This document shows, one piece after another, positions 7,597 through 14,222 of a DNA stretch of 18,514 nt; position 1 is the stretch's first letter, and every line of letters begins with the position of its first letter. Source of the DNA: Candidatus Zhuqueibacterota bacterium RBG_16_48_16 (lineage in GTDB: Bacteria > Zhuqueibacterota > Zhuqueibacteria > Residuimicrobiales > Sediminimicrobiaceae). The notes beneath the pieces are model-generated. The model was not told the DNA's origin and did no database searches. It was given only the letters and a program-made list of their open reading frames with translations. A program made the position numbers and the translations under genes. The stretch is taken from the NCBI GenBank assembly GCA_001771235.1, contig METF01000264.1, forward strand, positions 6,136-24,649. The letters run 5' to 3'.

Positions 7597-7621
7597 AAGT
7601 AACTTCCAAATAAAAGATGAA

Positions 7622-7650
7622 CGGATATTTTGACATATCTTAAAAGTCAA
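7622..7650 (-). promoter_or_regulatory. Weak candidate promoter with overlapping palindrome upstream of pgpA-cinA-thpR-recA
   Basis: TTGACT (7645-7650) is followed after 17 bases by TATCCG (7622-7627), a poor -10 match. The interval contains the perfect palindrome GATAT-6-ATATC (7624-7639), which could be an operator. This is the first non-coding stretch upstream of the recA-containing gene run. Confidence 0.3.
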
Positions 7651-7691
7651 TCCTTGTACAAATATGGCAAACGGTCGATTTTGAAAAATTT

Positions 7692-7917
7692 AACCACGAA
7701 TCTTCGCGAATTAAGCGAATTTCACGAATTTGTACACTAAAACTAATACTACAGCGAAAGTTTGCCCATCCTGAAAGATTTTATGCTTAAAATTTTATGG
7801 CAGAATAATTATTGGCAGGATAATTGTGCCTTGTAAGAGCAAAAAAATGGTGTTGCCTGCCATTATAGATAAAAGTTTCGTTGTAGTCCTAATTTTAATT
7901 CGTGCAAATTCGTGGTT
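7692..7917. repeat. Inverted-repeat element N (about 226 bp) between pgpA and the antitoxin-like gene
   Basis: The 350-bp spacer is mostly this element. The left end AACCACGAATCTTCGCGAAT matches the reverse complement of the right end, AACCACGAATTTGCACGAAT. A second, inner inverted pair is ACTACAGCGAAAGTTT against ACTACAACGAAACTTT. The core has two tandem copies of a 13-mer, GGCAGAATAATTA (7799-7811) and GGCAGGATAATTG (7814-7826). No coding content is evident. The two ends and the inner pair make it a long foldback, like a MITE. It lies downstream of the antitoxin-like gene and upstream of the pgpA promoter candidate. Confidence 0.8.
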
Positions 7918-7946
7918 GTGTTTAATTGAATTTCGCTGTGTCCGGG

Positions 7947-8138
7947 TTAGGCATCAATGTTTTTGGAAAAGTCCTTAGGGCCATGAATCTTAACGTGTCT
8001 TAATCTGGCCATCAAGTTACCTTTTTCCCGAACAGTCTGCGAGCTGACAACCAACTCTTTGATTATTTCGTGGAGATCATCAAGACGCTCTTCGGGAATA
8101 TTATCTATTTCCTTTTTAATTGCTTCTTTTGAAATCAT
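7947..8138 (-). CDS. Small antitoxin-like protein, function unassigned
   Basis: 63 residues, charged and mostly helical: MISKEAIKKEIDNIPEERLD, then DLHEIIKELVVS, and a C-terminal segment ending HGPKDFSKNIDA. An N-terminal 'xxIPEExLDDL' helix followed by a short GPxDFSxNID-like tail is what many small plasmid or chromosomal antitoxins look like (toxin-binding tails), but I cannot name the family. The ATG at 8138 has GAGG 8 bases upstream, which supports real translation. No toxin-sized open frame lies on either side: recR is upstream by 91 bp and an inverted-repeat element starts 29 bp downstream. If it is an antitoxin it is an orphan. Confidence 0.6.
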   Translation of the reverse strand: MISKEAIKKEIDNIPEERLDDLHEIIKELVVSSQTVREKGNLMARLRHVKIHGPKDFSKNIDA

Positions 8139-8229
8139 CGTCTTACCTCGAAAATCTGGCTTTAAAATTTAACAAATGAATGAGAATGAACGAAACAAAG
8201 TTCCAACCCTTTTTTCATAGCTAAAAAAT

Positions 8230-8826
8230 TCACAACGAAATTCGACCCTCAAAAGCCCGCGAAAGAGTGATCTCGTCGGCATATTCCAGGTCGGCGCCGA
8301 CGGGAAGGCCCCGGGCAATCCGAGAAATTTTTATTCCCAGAGGCTTGATCAGCCTGGCCAGGTAGAGGGCCGTGGCTTCGCCTTCGGTGTTGGGATTCGT
8401 TGCGATAATCACTTCGGTCGTCTGTTCGTCCAGGCGGGCCAGGAGTTCTTTGATGTGTAAATCATCCGGCCCCACGCCATCCAGCGGCGACAGCACCCCG
8501 CCGAGGCAATGGTAAAGGCCCTTGAATTCACCGGTCTTTTCAACAGCCACCACGTCGTTCGGCTCCTCGACGACGCAGATCATCGACCGGTCACGCTCCG
8601 GGTTCGAGCATAGGGGGCAGGGGTCGACTTCGGTAAGATTGAAACAGAGTGAACAGTGACGTACTTTTTCCTTCAAATCCTTTAAAACCCGCACCAGCTC
8701 ATCGATTTCATCGTCTGTCGATTTTAATAAGAAAAAGACGTGCCGTTGCGCCGTTTTTCTGCCGATGCCGGGCAATTTGGAAAATTCGTTGATCGCCCTT
8801 TCAACGACATCTGAGGCATATTTCAA
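8230..8826 (-). CDS. recR: Recombination mediator RecR
   Basis: RecR acts with RecF/RecO to load RecA on gapped DNA. The 198-residue product, the usual length, has a helix-hairpin-helix N-terminus (FSKLPGIGRKTAQRHVFFLL, 15-34). A four-cysteine zinc finger follows (C58, C61, C70, C73). Next is a Toprim domain from about 80, with ICVVEEPNDVVAVEKT and later ATNPNTEGEATALYLARLI. The C-terminal end contains ARGLPVGADLEYADEITLSRAFEGR. It follows ybaB by 21 bp, the classic dnaX-ybaB-recR order. The next gene downstream, the antitoxin-like ORF, is 91 bp away. Confidence 0.98.
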   Translation of the reverse strand: MKYASDVVERAINEFSKLPGIGRKTAQRHVFFLLKSTDDEIDELVRVLKDLKEKVRHCSLCFNLTEVDPCPLCSNPERDRSMICVVEEPNDVVAVEKTGEFKGLYHCLGGVLSPLDGVGPDDLHIKELLARLDEQTTEVIIATNPNTEGEATALYLARLIKPLGIKISRIARGLPVGADLEYADEITLSRAFEGRISL

Positions 8827-8847
8827 TCAACGCTCCTTGAATATCTG

Positions 8848-9177
8848 CTAAAATCCTGGCAAGTTCAAATCGGGCATTAATCCACCGGTCACTTTGGCCA
8901 TCTCCTCCTGGGCCCGGTTCCTGGCCGCCTCCAAAGCCTGATTGACCGCCGCCAACACCAAATCTTCCAGCATTTCCGTGTCCTTAGGATCGACGACTTC
9001 CGGATCGATTTTAATCTCCAGTAGTTCCAGTGCCGCATTGGCCGTAACGGTGACCATGCCGCCTCCCGCACTGCCTTCAACTTTTATATTGGCCATCTCT
9101 TCCTGAACTCTTTCCATCTCTTTCTTCATCTTTTGCGCTTGCTTTAAAAGCCCGGCCATGCCAGCTTTGTTCATCAT
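8848..9177 (-). CDS. ybaB: YbaB/EbfC family nucleoid-associated protein
   Basis: Small dimeric DNA-binding protein of the nucleoid. The 109-residue product (from the chosen start) has the usual GLLKQAQKMKKEMERVQEEM helix, a glycine-rich GSAGGGMVTVTANAALEL strand region, IDPEVVDPKDTEMLEDLVLA, and a PDLNLPGF C-terminus. The open frame extends to a GTG at 9195, but GGAG lies 5 bases before the ATG at 9177 (8 bases before the next ATG), so translation starts there. It lies between dnaX and recR, an arrangement conserved across many phyla. Confidence 0.97.
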   Translation of the reverse strand: MMNKAGMAGLLKQAQKMKKEMERVQEEMANIKVEGSAGGGMVTVTANAALELLEIKIDPEVVDPKDTEMLEDLVLAAVNQALEAARNRAQEEMAKVTGGLMPDLNLPGF

Positions 9178-9241
9178 TATATCTCCTTTTAACACAATTT
9201 CCGCATCGAACAGACACCATTGAATGTTGTCGCTACCTCTC

Positions 9242-10945
9242 TTATTTCAGCAGCTCGGCGTTAAAGGTGTCGACGAGAGTTTGAACAAACTTGTTTTCCT
9301 GAAGCAACTGTTCGAATTCCTGCTGCTTGTCCACACGAATCGCTATTTTTCGCACTTTATTTAAAACATCCCCCTTATCTTTGACGCATTTCAGCCTCAA
9401 AAGATGTCCGTAAACTTGTTTCAAAACGTCCTGAATAAATTCCAGATGCCGCTCGATCAAGCTGATATGAAAACCGTTATTCGCTCCAAAACTGACCTCC
9501 AGGACGTTGCCGCGAATATTGGTGGGCCACCCCTCACTGAGAAAGGAGCCCAGGGCGATCTTTTTTTTCTTGATAATTTCCAAAACTTCCTGCCATTTTC
9601 CTTCGATCATTTCCAGTGATATCTTGAAATCTTTTGCGACATCTTCTCCGGATGGCTCCTCCGTCGACCCCTGTTGCGGAGATTGTTCTTCTAAAATGGC
9701 GGATTGCGACGATGCGGTTTGATTGGGACGTTGGGAGAAAATGTGTGTTGAAGATGAGGAAATGTCCGTTTGCGGAATGCTGGTTAACGCGGGCTGGGGC
9801 TGTTCAGGTTTTTTTTTTATTTCATTCACCTGCTTTAACAATTCGGAAAGCGGCACGCTCGTGCTTAATTTAATCATCTTGACCAGGGCCACTTCCAAAT
9901 GCAGGCGCGCGTTCGTGCTTTTGCGAACGAGGTTTTCCGTATCGGAGGCGAGTTTTATGAGCCGGAGCAAATCTTCGACTTCAAAGTTGCCGCTATCCTT
10001 GATATATCGATCTCGCTGCTCTTCGGAGACATTGATCCCATCAGCCGAGCCGGTTGTTTTGACGATGATGAAATTTCTAAAATGCTCGGCCAGGCCGATC
10101 AAAAATTCGCTAAAATCGTATCCTTCGATCAATATATTTTGAGCAAGCCGGATGCCGCCGGCGACATCCCCGGCTTTGATCAGGTCGGTCAGCTCGAAAA
10201 AGAGGTTTTGATTGATGATCCCCAATAAATTGATGACATCCTGGCTGTTGACCTGCAGCCCGCCAAAGGCAATGATCTGGTCGAGGATGGATTCGGCGTC
10301 GCGCATACCGCCCTCGGCTTTCATGGCAACGAGTCTCAGCGACTCCTCATCAATTTCTATCTGTTCCGTTTCGCAAAGCTTTTTAAGCTGTTCGTTGATA
10401 AGCTTATCGCTAAGGCGCTTAAAGTCGAATCGCTGGCAGCGGGAGAGAATGGTTGCGGGAACCTTGTGCGCTTCCGTGGTGGCAAAGATGAACAACACCT
10501 TGGCCGGTGGCTCTTCGAGGGTTTTCAGTAACGCATTAAAAGCCTCGTTGGTCAGCATGTGAACTTCGTCGATGATATAAATCCTGTGCTTGCCGGGATT
10601 GGGAGAATATCTCAAGCCTTCCCGAAGATTGCGAACCTCATCGATTCCCCTGTTCGAGGCACCGTCGATTTCCAAAACATCAAAACTGCGGCTTTCGTTA
10701 ATTTCTTTGCAAAAAGAACAGGCGTTGCAGGGCGTAATTGTCGGCCCCTTTTCACAGTTTAACGCTTTGGCCAGGATGCGCGCTACGGTGGTTTTTCCGA
10801 CTCCCCTCGGGCCGGAAAAAAGATAAGCATTTGCTATCCGATTTTGCTGAATAGCATTTTGAAGAGTCTGGGTTACATGCTGTTGCCCGACAACCTCTTC
10901 GAAAAACATCGGTCGATATTTTCTGGCAAACACCAAGTACGACAT
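9242..10945 (-). CDS. dnaX: DNA polymerase III subunits gamma/tau
   Basis: ATPase subunit of the clamp loader; tau also tethers polymerase cores and helicase. From the ATG at 10945 the product is 567 residues. It begins MSYLVFARKYRPMFFEEVVG and has Walker A GPRGVGKT (45-52), four zinc-binding cysteines (64, 73, 76, 79), DEVH (126-129), and TEAHKVPATILSRCQRFDF. Clamp-loader domain III follows to about 370. A low-complexity P/Q/S linker and a tau-specific C-terminal region (about 460-567) complete it. The open frame continues upstream to 11074, but that part lies inside the SRP RNA and does not resemble DnaX, so I exclude it. An A10 run at 9809-9818 (codons 376-379) could produce a short gamma form. 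Confidence 0.97.
   Translation of the reverse strand: MSYLVFARKYRPMFFEEVVGQQHVTQTLQNAIQQNRIANAYLFSGPRGVGKTTVARILAKALNCEKGPTITPCNACSFCKEINESRSFDVLEIDGASNRGIDEVRNLREGLRYSPNPGKHRIYIIDEVHMLTNEAFNALLKTLEEPPAKVLFIFATTEAHKVPATILSRCQRFDFKRLSDKLINEQLKKLCETEQIEIDEESLRLVAMKAEGGMRDAESILDQIIAFGGLQVNSQDVINLLGIINQNLFFELTDLIKAGDVAGGIRLAQNILIEGYDFSEFLIGLAEHFRNFIIVKTTGSADGINVSEEQRDRYIKDSGNFEVEDLLRLIKLASDTENLVRKSTNARLHLEVALVKMIKLSTSVPLSELLKQVNEIKKKPEQPQPALTSIPQTDISSSSTHIFSQRPNQTASSQSAILEEQSPQQGSTEEPSGEDVAKDFKISLEMIEGKWQEVLEIIKKKKIALGSFLSEGWPTNIRGNVLEVSFGANNGFHISLIERHLEFIQDVLKQVYGHLLRLKCVKDKGDVLNKVRKIAIRVDKQQEFEQLLQENKFVQTLVDTFNAELLK
9806..9818 (-). promoter_or_regulatory. Candidate slippery site for gamma/tau production in dnaX
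   Basis: On the minus strand codons I376-K379 read ATA AAA AAA AAA, giving ten A's in a row (9809-9818) just after domain III. An extra A, or a -1 shift, gives AAA ACC TGA, a stop within two codons, and so a gamma of about 380 residues. Losing one A reaches TAA after about nine codons. AGGTGA lies about 7 bases upstream of the ATAAAA, resembling the internal Shine-Dalgarno that stimulates the E. coli dnaX shift. Confidence 0.6.
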
Positions 10946-10997
10946 CAGGGATCTCTCACTCCGCACTTTCGGGGTTAAACAGCAAAAAACACTAAAT

Positions 10998-11269
10998 GGC
11001 TGTGCACCTACCTTCGATTCCTCTATTGCATAACCGTACGAGCAGCCTACTCCAGCCAAGTGCTCCTGCGGCACATAGATTGTGTGCTTACCGCTGCTAC
11101 CTTCCGGTCCTGACGGGGTTGGGCACGCCTCTATTGCGTAGGGCTTGAACTATCAACATAACTTACTCGCACCGATCATGGCAACGAATGAACCTCAATG
11201 TAGGCTTTCGACCCTGCTATAGCGGGTTGCAGGTTACAGGGCACCGCTAGCTCCCCGTCTAGCACAGCC
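10998..11269 (-). ncRNA. ffs: Large bacterial SRP RNA (6S-type with Alu domain)
   Basis: RNA core of the signal recognition particle, partner of Ffh. The S-domain hallmark is present on the minus strand (GTCAGGACCGGAAGGTAGCAGC region, about 11092-11115). Upstream of it is the Alu-domain signature of long bacterial SRP RNAs: GGGGAGCTAGCGGTGCCCTG, TAACCTGCAACCCGCTATAGCAGGG, then CGAA. The ends pair as helix 1: GGCTGTGC (11262-11269) with GCACAGCC (10998-11005). Length is about 272 nt, close to the roughly 270 nt of the Bacillus form and unlike the roughly 110-nt E. coli form. The 5' end directly abuts the CCA of tRNA-Ala, so it must be released by processing. A T6 run (minus strand, 10984-10989) follows the 3' end. 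dnaX starts 52 bp downstream. Confidence 0.93.
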
Positions 11270-11345
<76 letters not shown>

Positions 11346-11355
11346 GGAATTTCCC

Positions 11356-11444
<89 letters not shown>

Positions 11445-11460
11445 AAATACAACATCGGTG

Positions 11461-11548
11461 CGGAGAGGGAGGGATTCGAACCCTCGGTACCCGAAAGGGG
11501 CACAACGGTTTTCGAGACCGTCCCGTTAAACCACTCCGGCACCTCTCC
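11461..11548 (-). tRNA. tRNA-Ser(CGA)
   Basis: Class II tRNA. Acceptor GGAGAGG/CCTCTCC, anticodon stem ACGGT/ACCGT with loop CTCGAAA (anticodon CGA, reading UCG), long variable arm with CCC...GGG pairing, and T arm GAGGGTTCGAATCCCTC. No CCA is encoded after discriminator G. It follows tadA by 14 bp. Confidence 0.95.
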
Positions 11549-11562
11549 GTATTTTTAAAATA

Positions 11563-12027
11563 TTATTTTTCGTCCATGCTGCGTATTTTTTCAAAGAACT
11601 TTTGCAGCAACTCCTGGCTTTCCGTTTCCAAAACACCGCTGATGACTTTGGTGCTGACATCCAGCTTGTCGTTCATGGCCACTTGCAGCACCGAGCCACA
11701 AGCTCCGTAGCGTGGATCCTTTGCCCCAAATACTACCAAAGGTATTCGCGCCAACAAAATGGCTCCGGCACACATCGTACACGGTTCCAGGGTCGTGTAG
11801 AGCGCTGAATCATCCAACCGCCAGGAGGCGAGATAATTGGCAGCAGCCGTGATCGCCAGCATTTCAGCATGCGCGGTAGGATCCTGGAGAGTTTCTACCA
11901 GGTTATATCCTTTGCCGACAACTACACCGTCATGGACCACAACGGCGCCCACCGGCACTTCGCCTTTATCGAATGCCTTTTGAGCCTCCTGCAAAGCATA
12001 TTTCATCCAGCCGGTGTGGTCTTCCAT
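11563..12027 (-). CDS. tadA: tRNA-specific adenosine deaminase TadA
   Basis: Deaminates A34 to inosine in the anticodon of tRNA-Arg(ACG), allowing one tRNA to read CGU, CGC and CGA. The 154-residue product is normal length. It has the zinc-deaminase motifs: HAE at 53-55, with H53 a zinc ligand and E55 the proton shuttle, and PCTMC at 82-86, with C83 and C86 as zinc ligands. FGAKDPRYGACGS near 120 is also typical of the family. Its substrate gene, tRNA-Arg(ACG), ends 14 bp upstream of the ATG at 12027, and tRNA-Ser(CGA) begins 14 bp after the stop. The enzyme is therefore embedded in a tRNA operon, probably served by the promoter at 12238-12266. Confidence 0.96.
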   Translation of the reverse strand: MEDHTGWMKYALQEAQKAFDKGEVPVGAVVVHDGVVVGKGYNLVETLQDPTAHAEMLAITAAANYLASWRLDDSALYTTLEPCTMCAGAILLARIPLVVFGAKDPRYGACGSVLQVAMNDKLDVSTKVISGVLETESQELLQKFFEKIRSMDEK

Positions 12028-12041
12028 AGTAAAAAAAGAAG

Positions 12042-12115
12042 CGCGCTCGGAGGAACTCGAATCCCCAACCTTCTGGTCCGTAGCCAGATGCTCTATCCAA
12101 TTGAGCTACGAGCGC
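12042..12115 (-). tRNA. tRNA-Arg(ACG)
   Basis: Perfect acceptor GCGCTCG/CGAGCGC, D arm GCTCAATTGGATAGAGC, anticodon stem TCTGG/CCAGA with loop CTACGGA (anticodon ACG, A34 to be converted to inosine), and T arm GGGGA-TTCGAGT-TCCTC. No CCA is encoded. It is the substrate of TadA, whose gene starts 14 bp downstream. Confidence 0.96.
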
Positions 12116-12141
12116 GTTTTTATTTAAGTTGTTTTTGGCTG

Positions 12142-12214
12142 TAGCGCGTACGGGATTCGAACCCGTGTTACCGGCGTGAGAGGCCGGCGTCCTGGGCCCC
12201 TAGACGAACGCGCC
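12142..12214 (-). tRNA. tRNA-Glu(CTC)
   Basis: Acceptor GGCGCGT/ACGCGCT with a G1-U72 pair, D arm GTCTAGGGGCCCAGGAC, anticodon stem CCGGC/GCCGG with loop CTCTCAC (anticodon CTC, reading GAG), and T arm ACGGG-TTCGAAT-CCCGT. No CCA is encoded. It is the first gene after the promoter at 12238-12266. Confidence 0.93.
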
Positions 12215-12237
12215 ATGTCATGCTACGAGAGCGCGGA

Positions 12238-12266
12238 AATATACAAACTGCCCACTTAAAAGTCAA
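12238..12266 (-). promoter_or_regulatory. Sigma70-type promoter of the tRNA-Glu / tRNA-Arg / tadA cluster
   Basis: TTGACT (12261-12266), a 17-base spacer, and TATATT (12238-12243) on the minus strand. The -10 lies 23 bases before tRNA-Glu, and a terminator lies just upstream, so this starts a new transcript. Confidence 0.85.
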
Positions 12267-12280
12267 CTCCTTGTTTAAAA

Positions 12281-12308
12281 CAAAAAGGACAAGAGAGTCT
12301 TGTCCTTT
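12281..12308 (-). terminator. Rho-independent terminator after gltX / tRNA-Gln
   Basis: Perfect 10-bp stem AAAGGACAAG / CTTGTCCTTT with a 5-base loop, followed on the minus strand by TTG then TTTTAAA. It begins 11 bases after the 3' end of tRNA-Gln. Confidence 0.88.
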
Positions 12309-12319
12309 GCTGAAAAGTG

Positions 12320-12390
12320 CTGGGGAGCAGGGATTCGAACCCCGGTTCCATGATCCAGAGTCATGTGTCCTACCACTGGACGACTCCCCA
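12320..12390 (-). tRNA. tRNA-Gln(CTG)
   Basis: Acceptor TGGGGAG/CTCCCCA (first pair U1-A72, typical of tRNA-Gln), short D arm GTCCAGTGGTAGGAC, anticodon stem CATGA/TCATG with loop CTCTGGA (anticodon CTG, reading CAG), and T arm CGGGG-TTCGAAT-CCCTG. No CCA is encoded. It starts 5 bp after the gltX stop, so it is almost certainly processed from the gltX transcript. Confidence 0.94.
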
Positions 12391-12395
12391 GTTGA

Positions 12396-13913
12396 CTATT
12401 GTTTTATCGTGGGGATGGTCTCCGCGCCCTTTTTCAGACGCCGCAGCACGGTCTCTTTTCCAAGAACTTCAAGTATCTCGAATAATCCCGGGCCAACACT
12501 CTTGCCGGTAACGCACAACCTGGCGGGATGAATAATTCGTCCGCCACCGACGTTGTTGCGCTCGGCGACCATCCTCAACGCCTCTTCGATTGTCCCGGCG
12601 TTATAATCGGTTAAATTAGAAATTTGCTCGCAAAATTCAAGCACTAATTTGGCCGAATCGTCTTTCCAGCGTTTTTTCACAGCATCCGGTTCATATTCTT
12701 CAGGATCGGCGAAAAAATAGCCGGCGATGGGAAGAAATTCGTTGAGGAAATGCAGTCGTGTCTTTAACAATTCAACGACTTGAAACAAATACTTCTCGGA
12801 AGGAATTTCCACATCTTTGTCGAGCAATTGAGGCTTTATCTGGCTCACCAGCACCGATGTGTCGCGCCGGGAAATATGTTCGCTGTTCAGCCAGTCCAGT
12901 TTTTTTATATCAAAAATAGCGGCGGACTTGTTAACCCGCTCGAGCGAAAACTCTTTCACCAGCTCGTCCAGAGAAAATATCTGCCGTTCATCGCCTTCTC
13001 CGGGATTCCAGCCCAAAAGGGCGATATAATTTAAAATAGCCTCTTTTTCATAACCGCGTTTGATATACGTTTCAACATTCGGATCCACTTTGCCGGGAGG
13101 AAGCTCACCAAGTGTCTGAATGTCTCTCTTGCTCATCTTCGTTCCATCCGGGTTAAAGATCAGGGGCAGGTGCGCCATGGCAGGAGCCTGCCAGCCAAAG
13201 TATTCATAGAGAAGCAGGTGCTTGGGAACGCTGCTCAGCCACTCTTCTCCACGTATGATATGGCTGATTTTCATCTCATGATCATCCACAACATTGGCCA
13301 GGTGGTAGGTCGGGTATCCGTCCGATTTGATCAGCACCTGGTCGTCCACATGGCTGCTGTCGAATTTCACCTCGCCACGGATGAGATCGGAAAATTCAAA
13401 GGTGCGGTTTTCCGGCACCAACAGCCGGATAACATAAGGCGAGCCTTTTTCGATCTCTGTTTCCACCTCGGCTTGAGTCATCACCAGGCTGTTTCGCATC
13501 TTTAGTCGAACGGCGGAATTGTATCGTGGTGCGGGGTCCCGGGCACTCTTTTCCGCAAGGCGCATTTTCTCCAGCTCCTCGGGCGTATCGAACGCCATAT
13601 AGGCCGCACCCTTCGACAATAAAAGCCGGGCATATTTTCTGTAAATCTCGCTGCGCTGGGATTGATAATAAGGCCCAAAATCGCCGCCAACGCCCGGGCC
13701 TTCATCATAACTAATGCCCGCCCACTTAAGGACGTTTATCAAATTCTCCGTTGCCCCCTCCACAAATCTCGTGCGATCGGTATCTTCGATGCGGAGAAGG
13801 AAAGAGCCGCCCCTGTTTTTAGCAAACAGGTGATTGTAAAGCGCTGTTCTCAAGCTGCCGATGTGAACGAATCCGGTCGGGCTTGGGGCGAATCTCACTC
13901 TTGTCGGCTTCAC
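12396..13913 (-). CDS. gltX: Glutamyl-tRNA synthetase
   Basis: Charges tRNA-Glu; in bacteria without glutaminyl-tRNA synthetase it also charges tRNA-Gln with Glu for later amidation by GatCAB. Class I core: RVRFAPSPTGFVHIGSLRTA with the HIGS motif at 17-20, RIEDTDRTR, and the KMSKR form of the KMSKS motif at about 259-263 (DGTKMSKRD). The C-terminal anticodon-binding half is complete. The open frame reaches 13997, but its first residues are encoded near or inside an inverted-repeat element. A GTG at 13913 with AGGA 6 bases upstream matches the family start and gives 505 residues, so I choose it. It is followed after 5 bp by tRNA-Gln(CUG) and a terminator. Whether it is discriminating cannot be told from one gene. 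Confidence 0.95.
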   Translation of the reverse strand: MKPTRVRFAPSPTGFVHIGSLRTALYNHLFAKNRGGSFLLRIEDTDRTRFVEGATENLINVLKWAGISYDEGPGVGGDFGPYYQSQRSEIYRKYARLLLSKGAAYMAFDTPEELEKMRLAEKSARDPAPRYNSAVRLKMRNSLVMTQAEVETEIEKGSPYVIRLLVPENRTFEFSDLIRGEVKFDSSHVDDQVLIKSDGYPTYHLANVVDDHEMKISHIIRGEEWLSSVPKHLLLYEYFGWQAPAMAHLPLIFNPDGTKMSKRDIQTLGELPPGKVDPNVETYIKRGYEKEAILNYIALLGWNPGEGDERQIFSLDELVKEFSLERVNKSAAIFDIKKLDWLNSEHISRRDTSVLVSQIKPQLLDKDVEIPSEKYLFQVVELLKTRLHFLNEFLPIAGYFFADPEEYEPDAVKKRWKDDSAKLVLEFCEQISNLTDYNAGTIEEALRMVAERNNVGGGRIIHPARLCVTGKSVGPGLFEILEVLGKETVLRRLKKGAETIPTIKQ

Positions 13914-13965
13914 TGTTCGTCCTGTTTGTGACAAATAAATTTTGCTATTTTCGATCATAAAAAAT

Positions 13966-14127
13966 AGAACACAGATCGAACGGATTGAACGGATCAAAAC
14001 GGATTATGGGTCTTGTCTTAAGGTGACTCAAGACTTCGCCAATATTCGGTTCTTTACCGAAAGGAATGGACTAACTTTCTCCTTCAAAAATCCGTGCTAT
14101 CCGTTTCATCCGTTAAATCCGTGTTCC
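13966..14127. repeat. Inverted-repeat element T (about 162 bp) upstream of gltX
   Basis: The 309-bp spacer between gltX and tRNA-Ser(GCU) holds this element and a terminator. The left end GAACACAGATCGAACGGATT continues GAACGGATCAAAACGGATT. The reverse complement of the right end is GAACACGGATTTAACGGATG, continuing AAACGGATAGCACGGATT. The inverted repeats span about 40 bp and are themselves built of short ACGGAT-type units. The core holds a small perfect hairpin (TTCGGT / ACCGAA, 14047-14062) and no gene. The gltX promoter must lie in or next to this element; I could not pick it out. Confidence 0.8.
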
Positions 14128-14171
14128 ACATTGGTTTTGGCTTGTTCCGGTTAACTTTGTGTGAGTCAAAC

Positions 14172-14216
14172 AAAAAGCCAATAAATGCTTCACGTATGTT
14201 CGGCTATTTATTGGCT
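14172..14216 (-). terminator. Rho-independent terminator after the tRNA-Ser(UGA)/tRNA-Ser(GCU) pair
   Basis: An 11-bp perfect stem AGCCAATAAAT / ATTTATTGGCT closes a 19-base loop and is followed on the minus strand by TTTTTG. It starts 6 bases after the 3' end of tRNA-Ser(GCU). Confidence 0.82.
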
Positions 14217-14222
14217 CGGTTG

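Noticed and set aside
10946..11074. N-terminal extension of the dnaX open frame by 43 codons
   Set aside because: It lies largely within the SRP RNA gene, does not resemble DnaX, and the canonical MSYLVFARKYRP start is at 10945.
13914..13997. N-terminal extension of gltX by 28 codons
   Set aside because: It begins in the inverted-repeat element and the ATG at 13958 has no ribosome-binding site; the GTG at 13913 has AGGA 6 bases upstream and matches the GluRS start.
13966..14127. CRISPR or other direct-repeat array from the reiterated ACGGAT units
   Set aside because: Units are very short, imperfect and arranged as two inverted arms, not as repeats with spacers; no cas genes are present.
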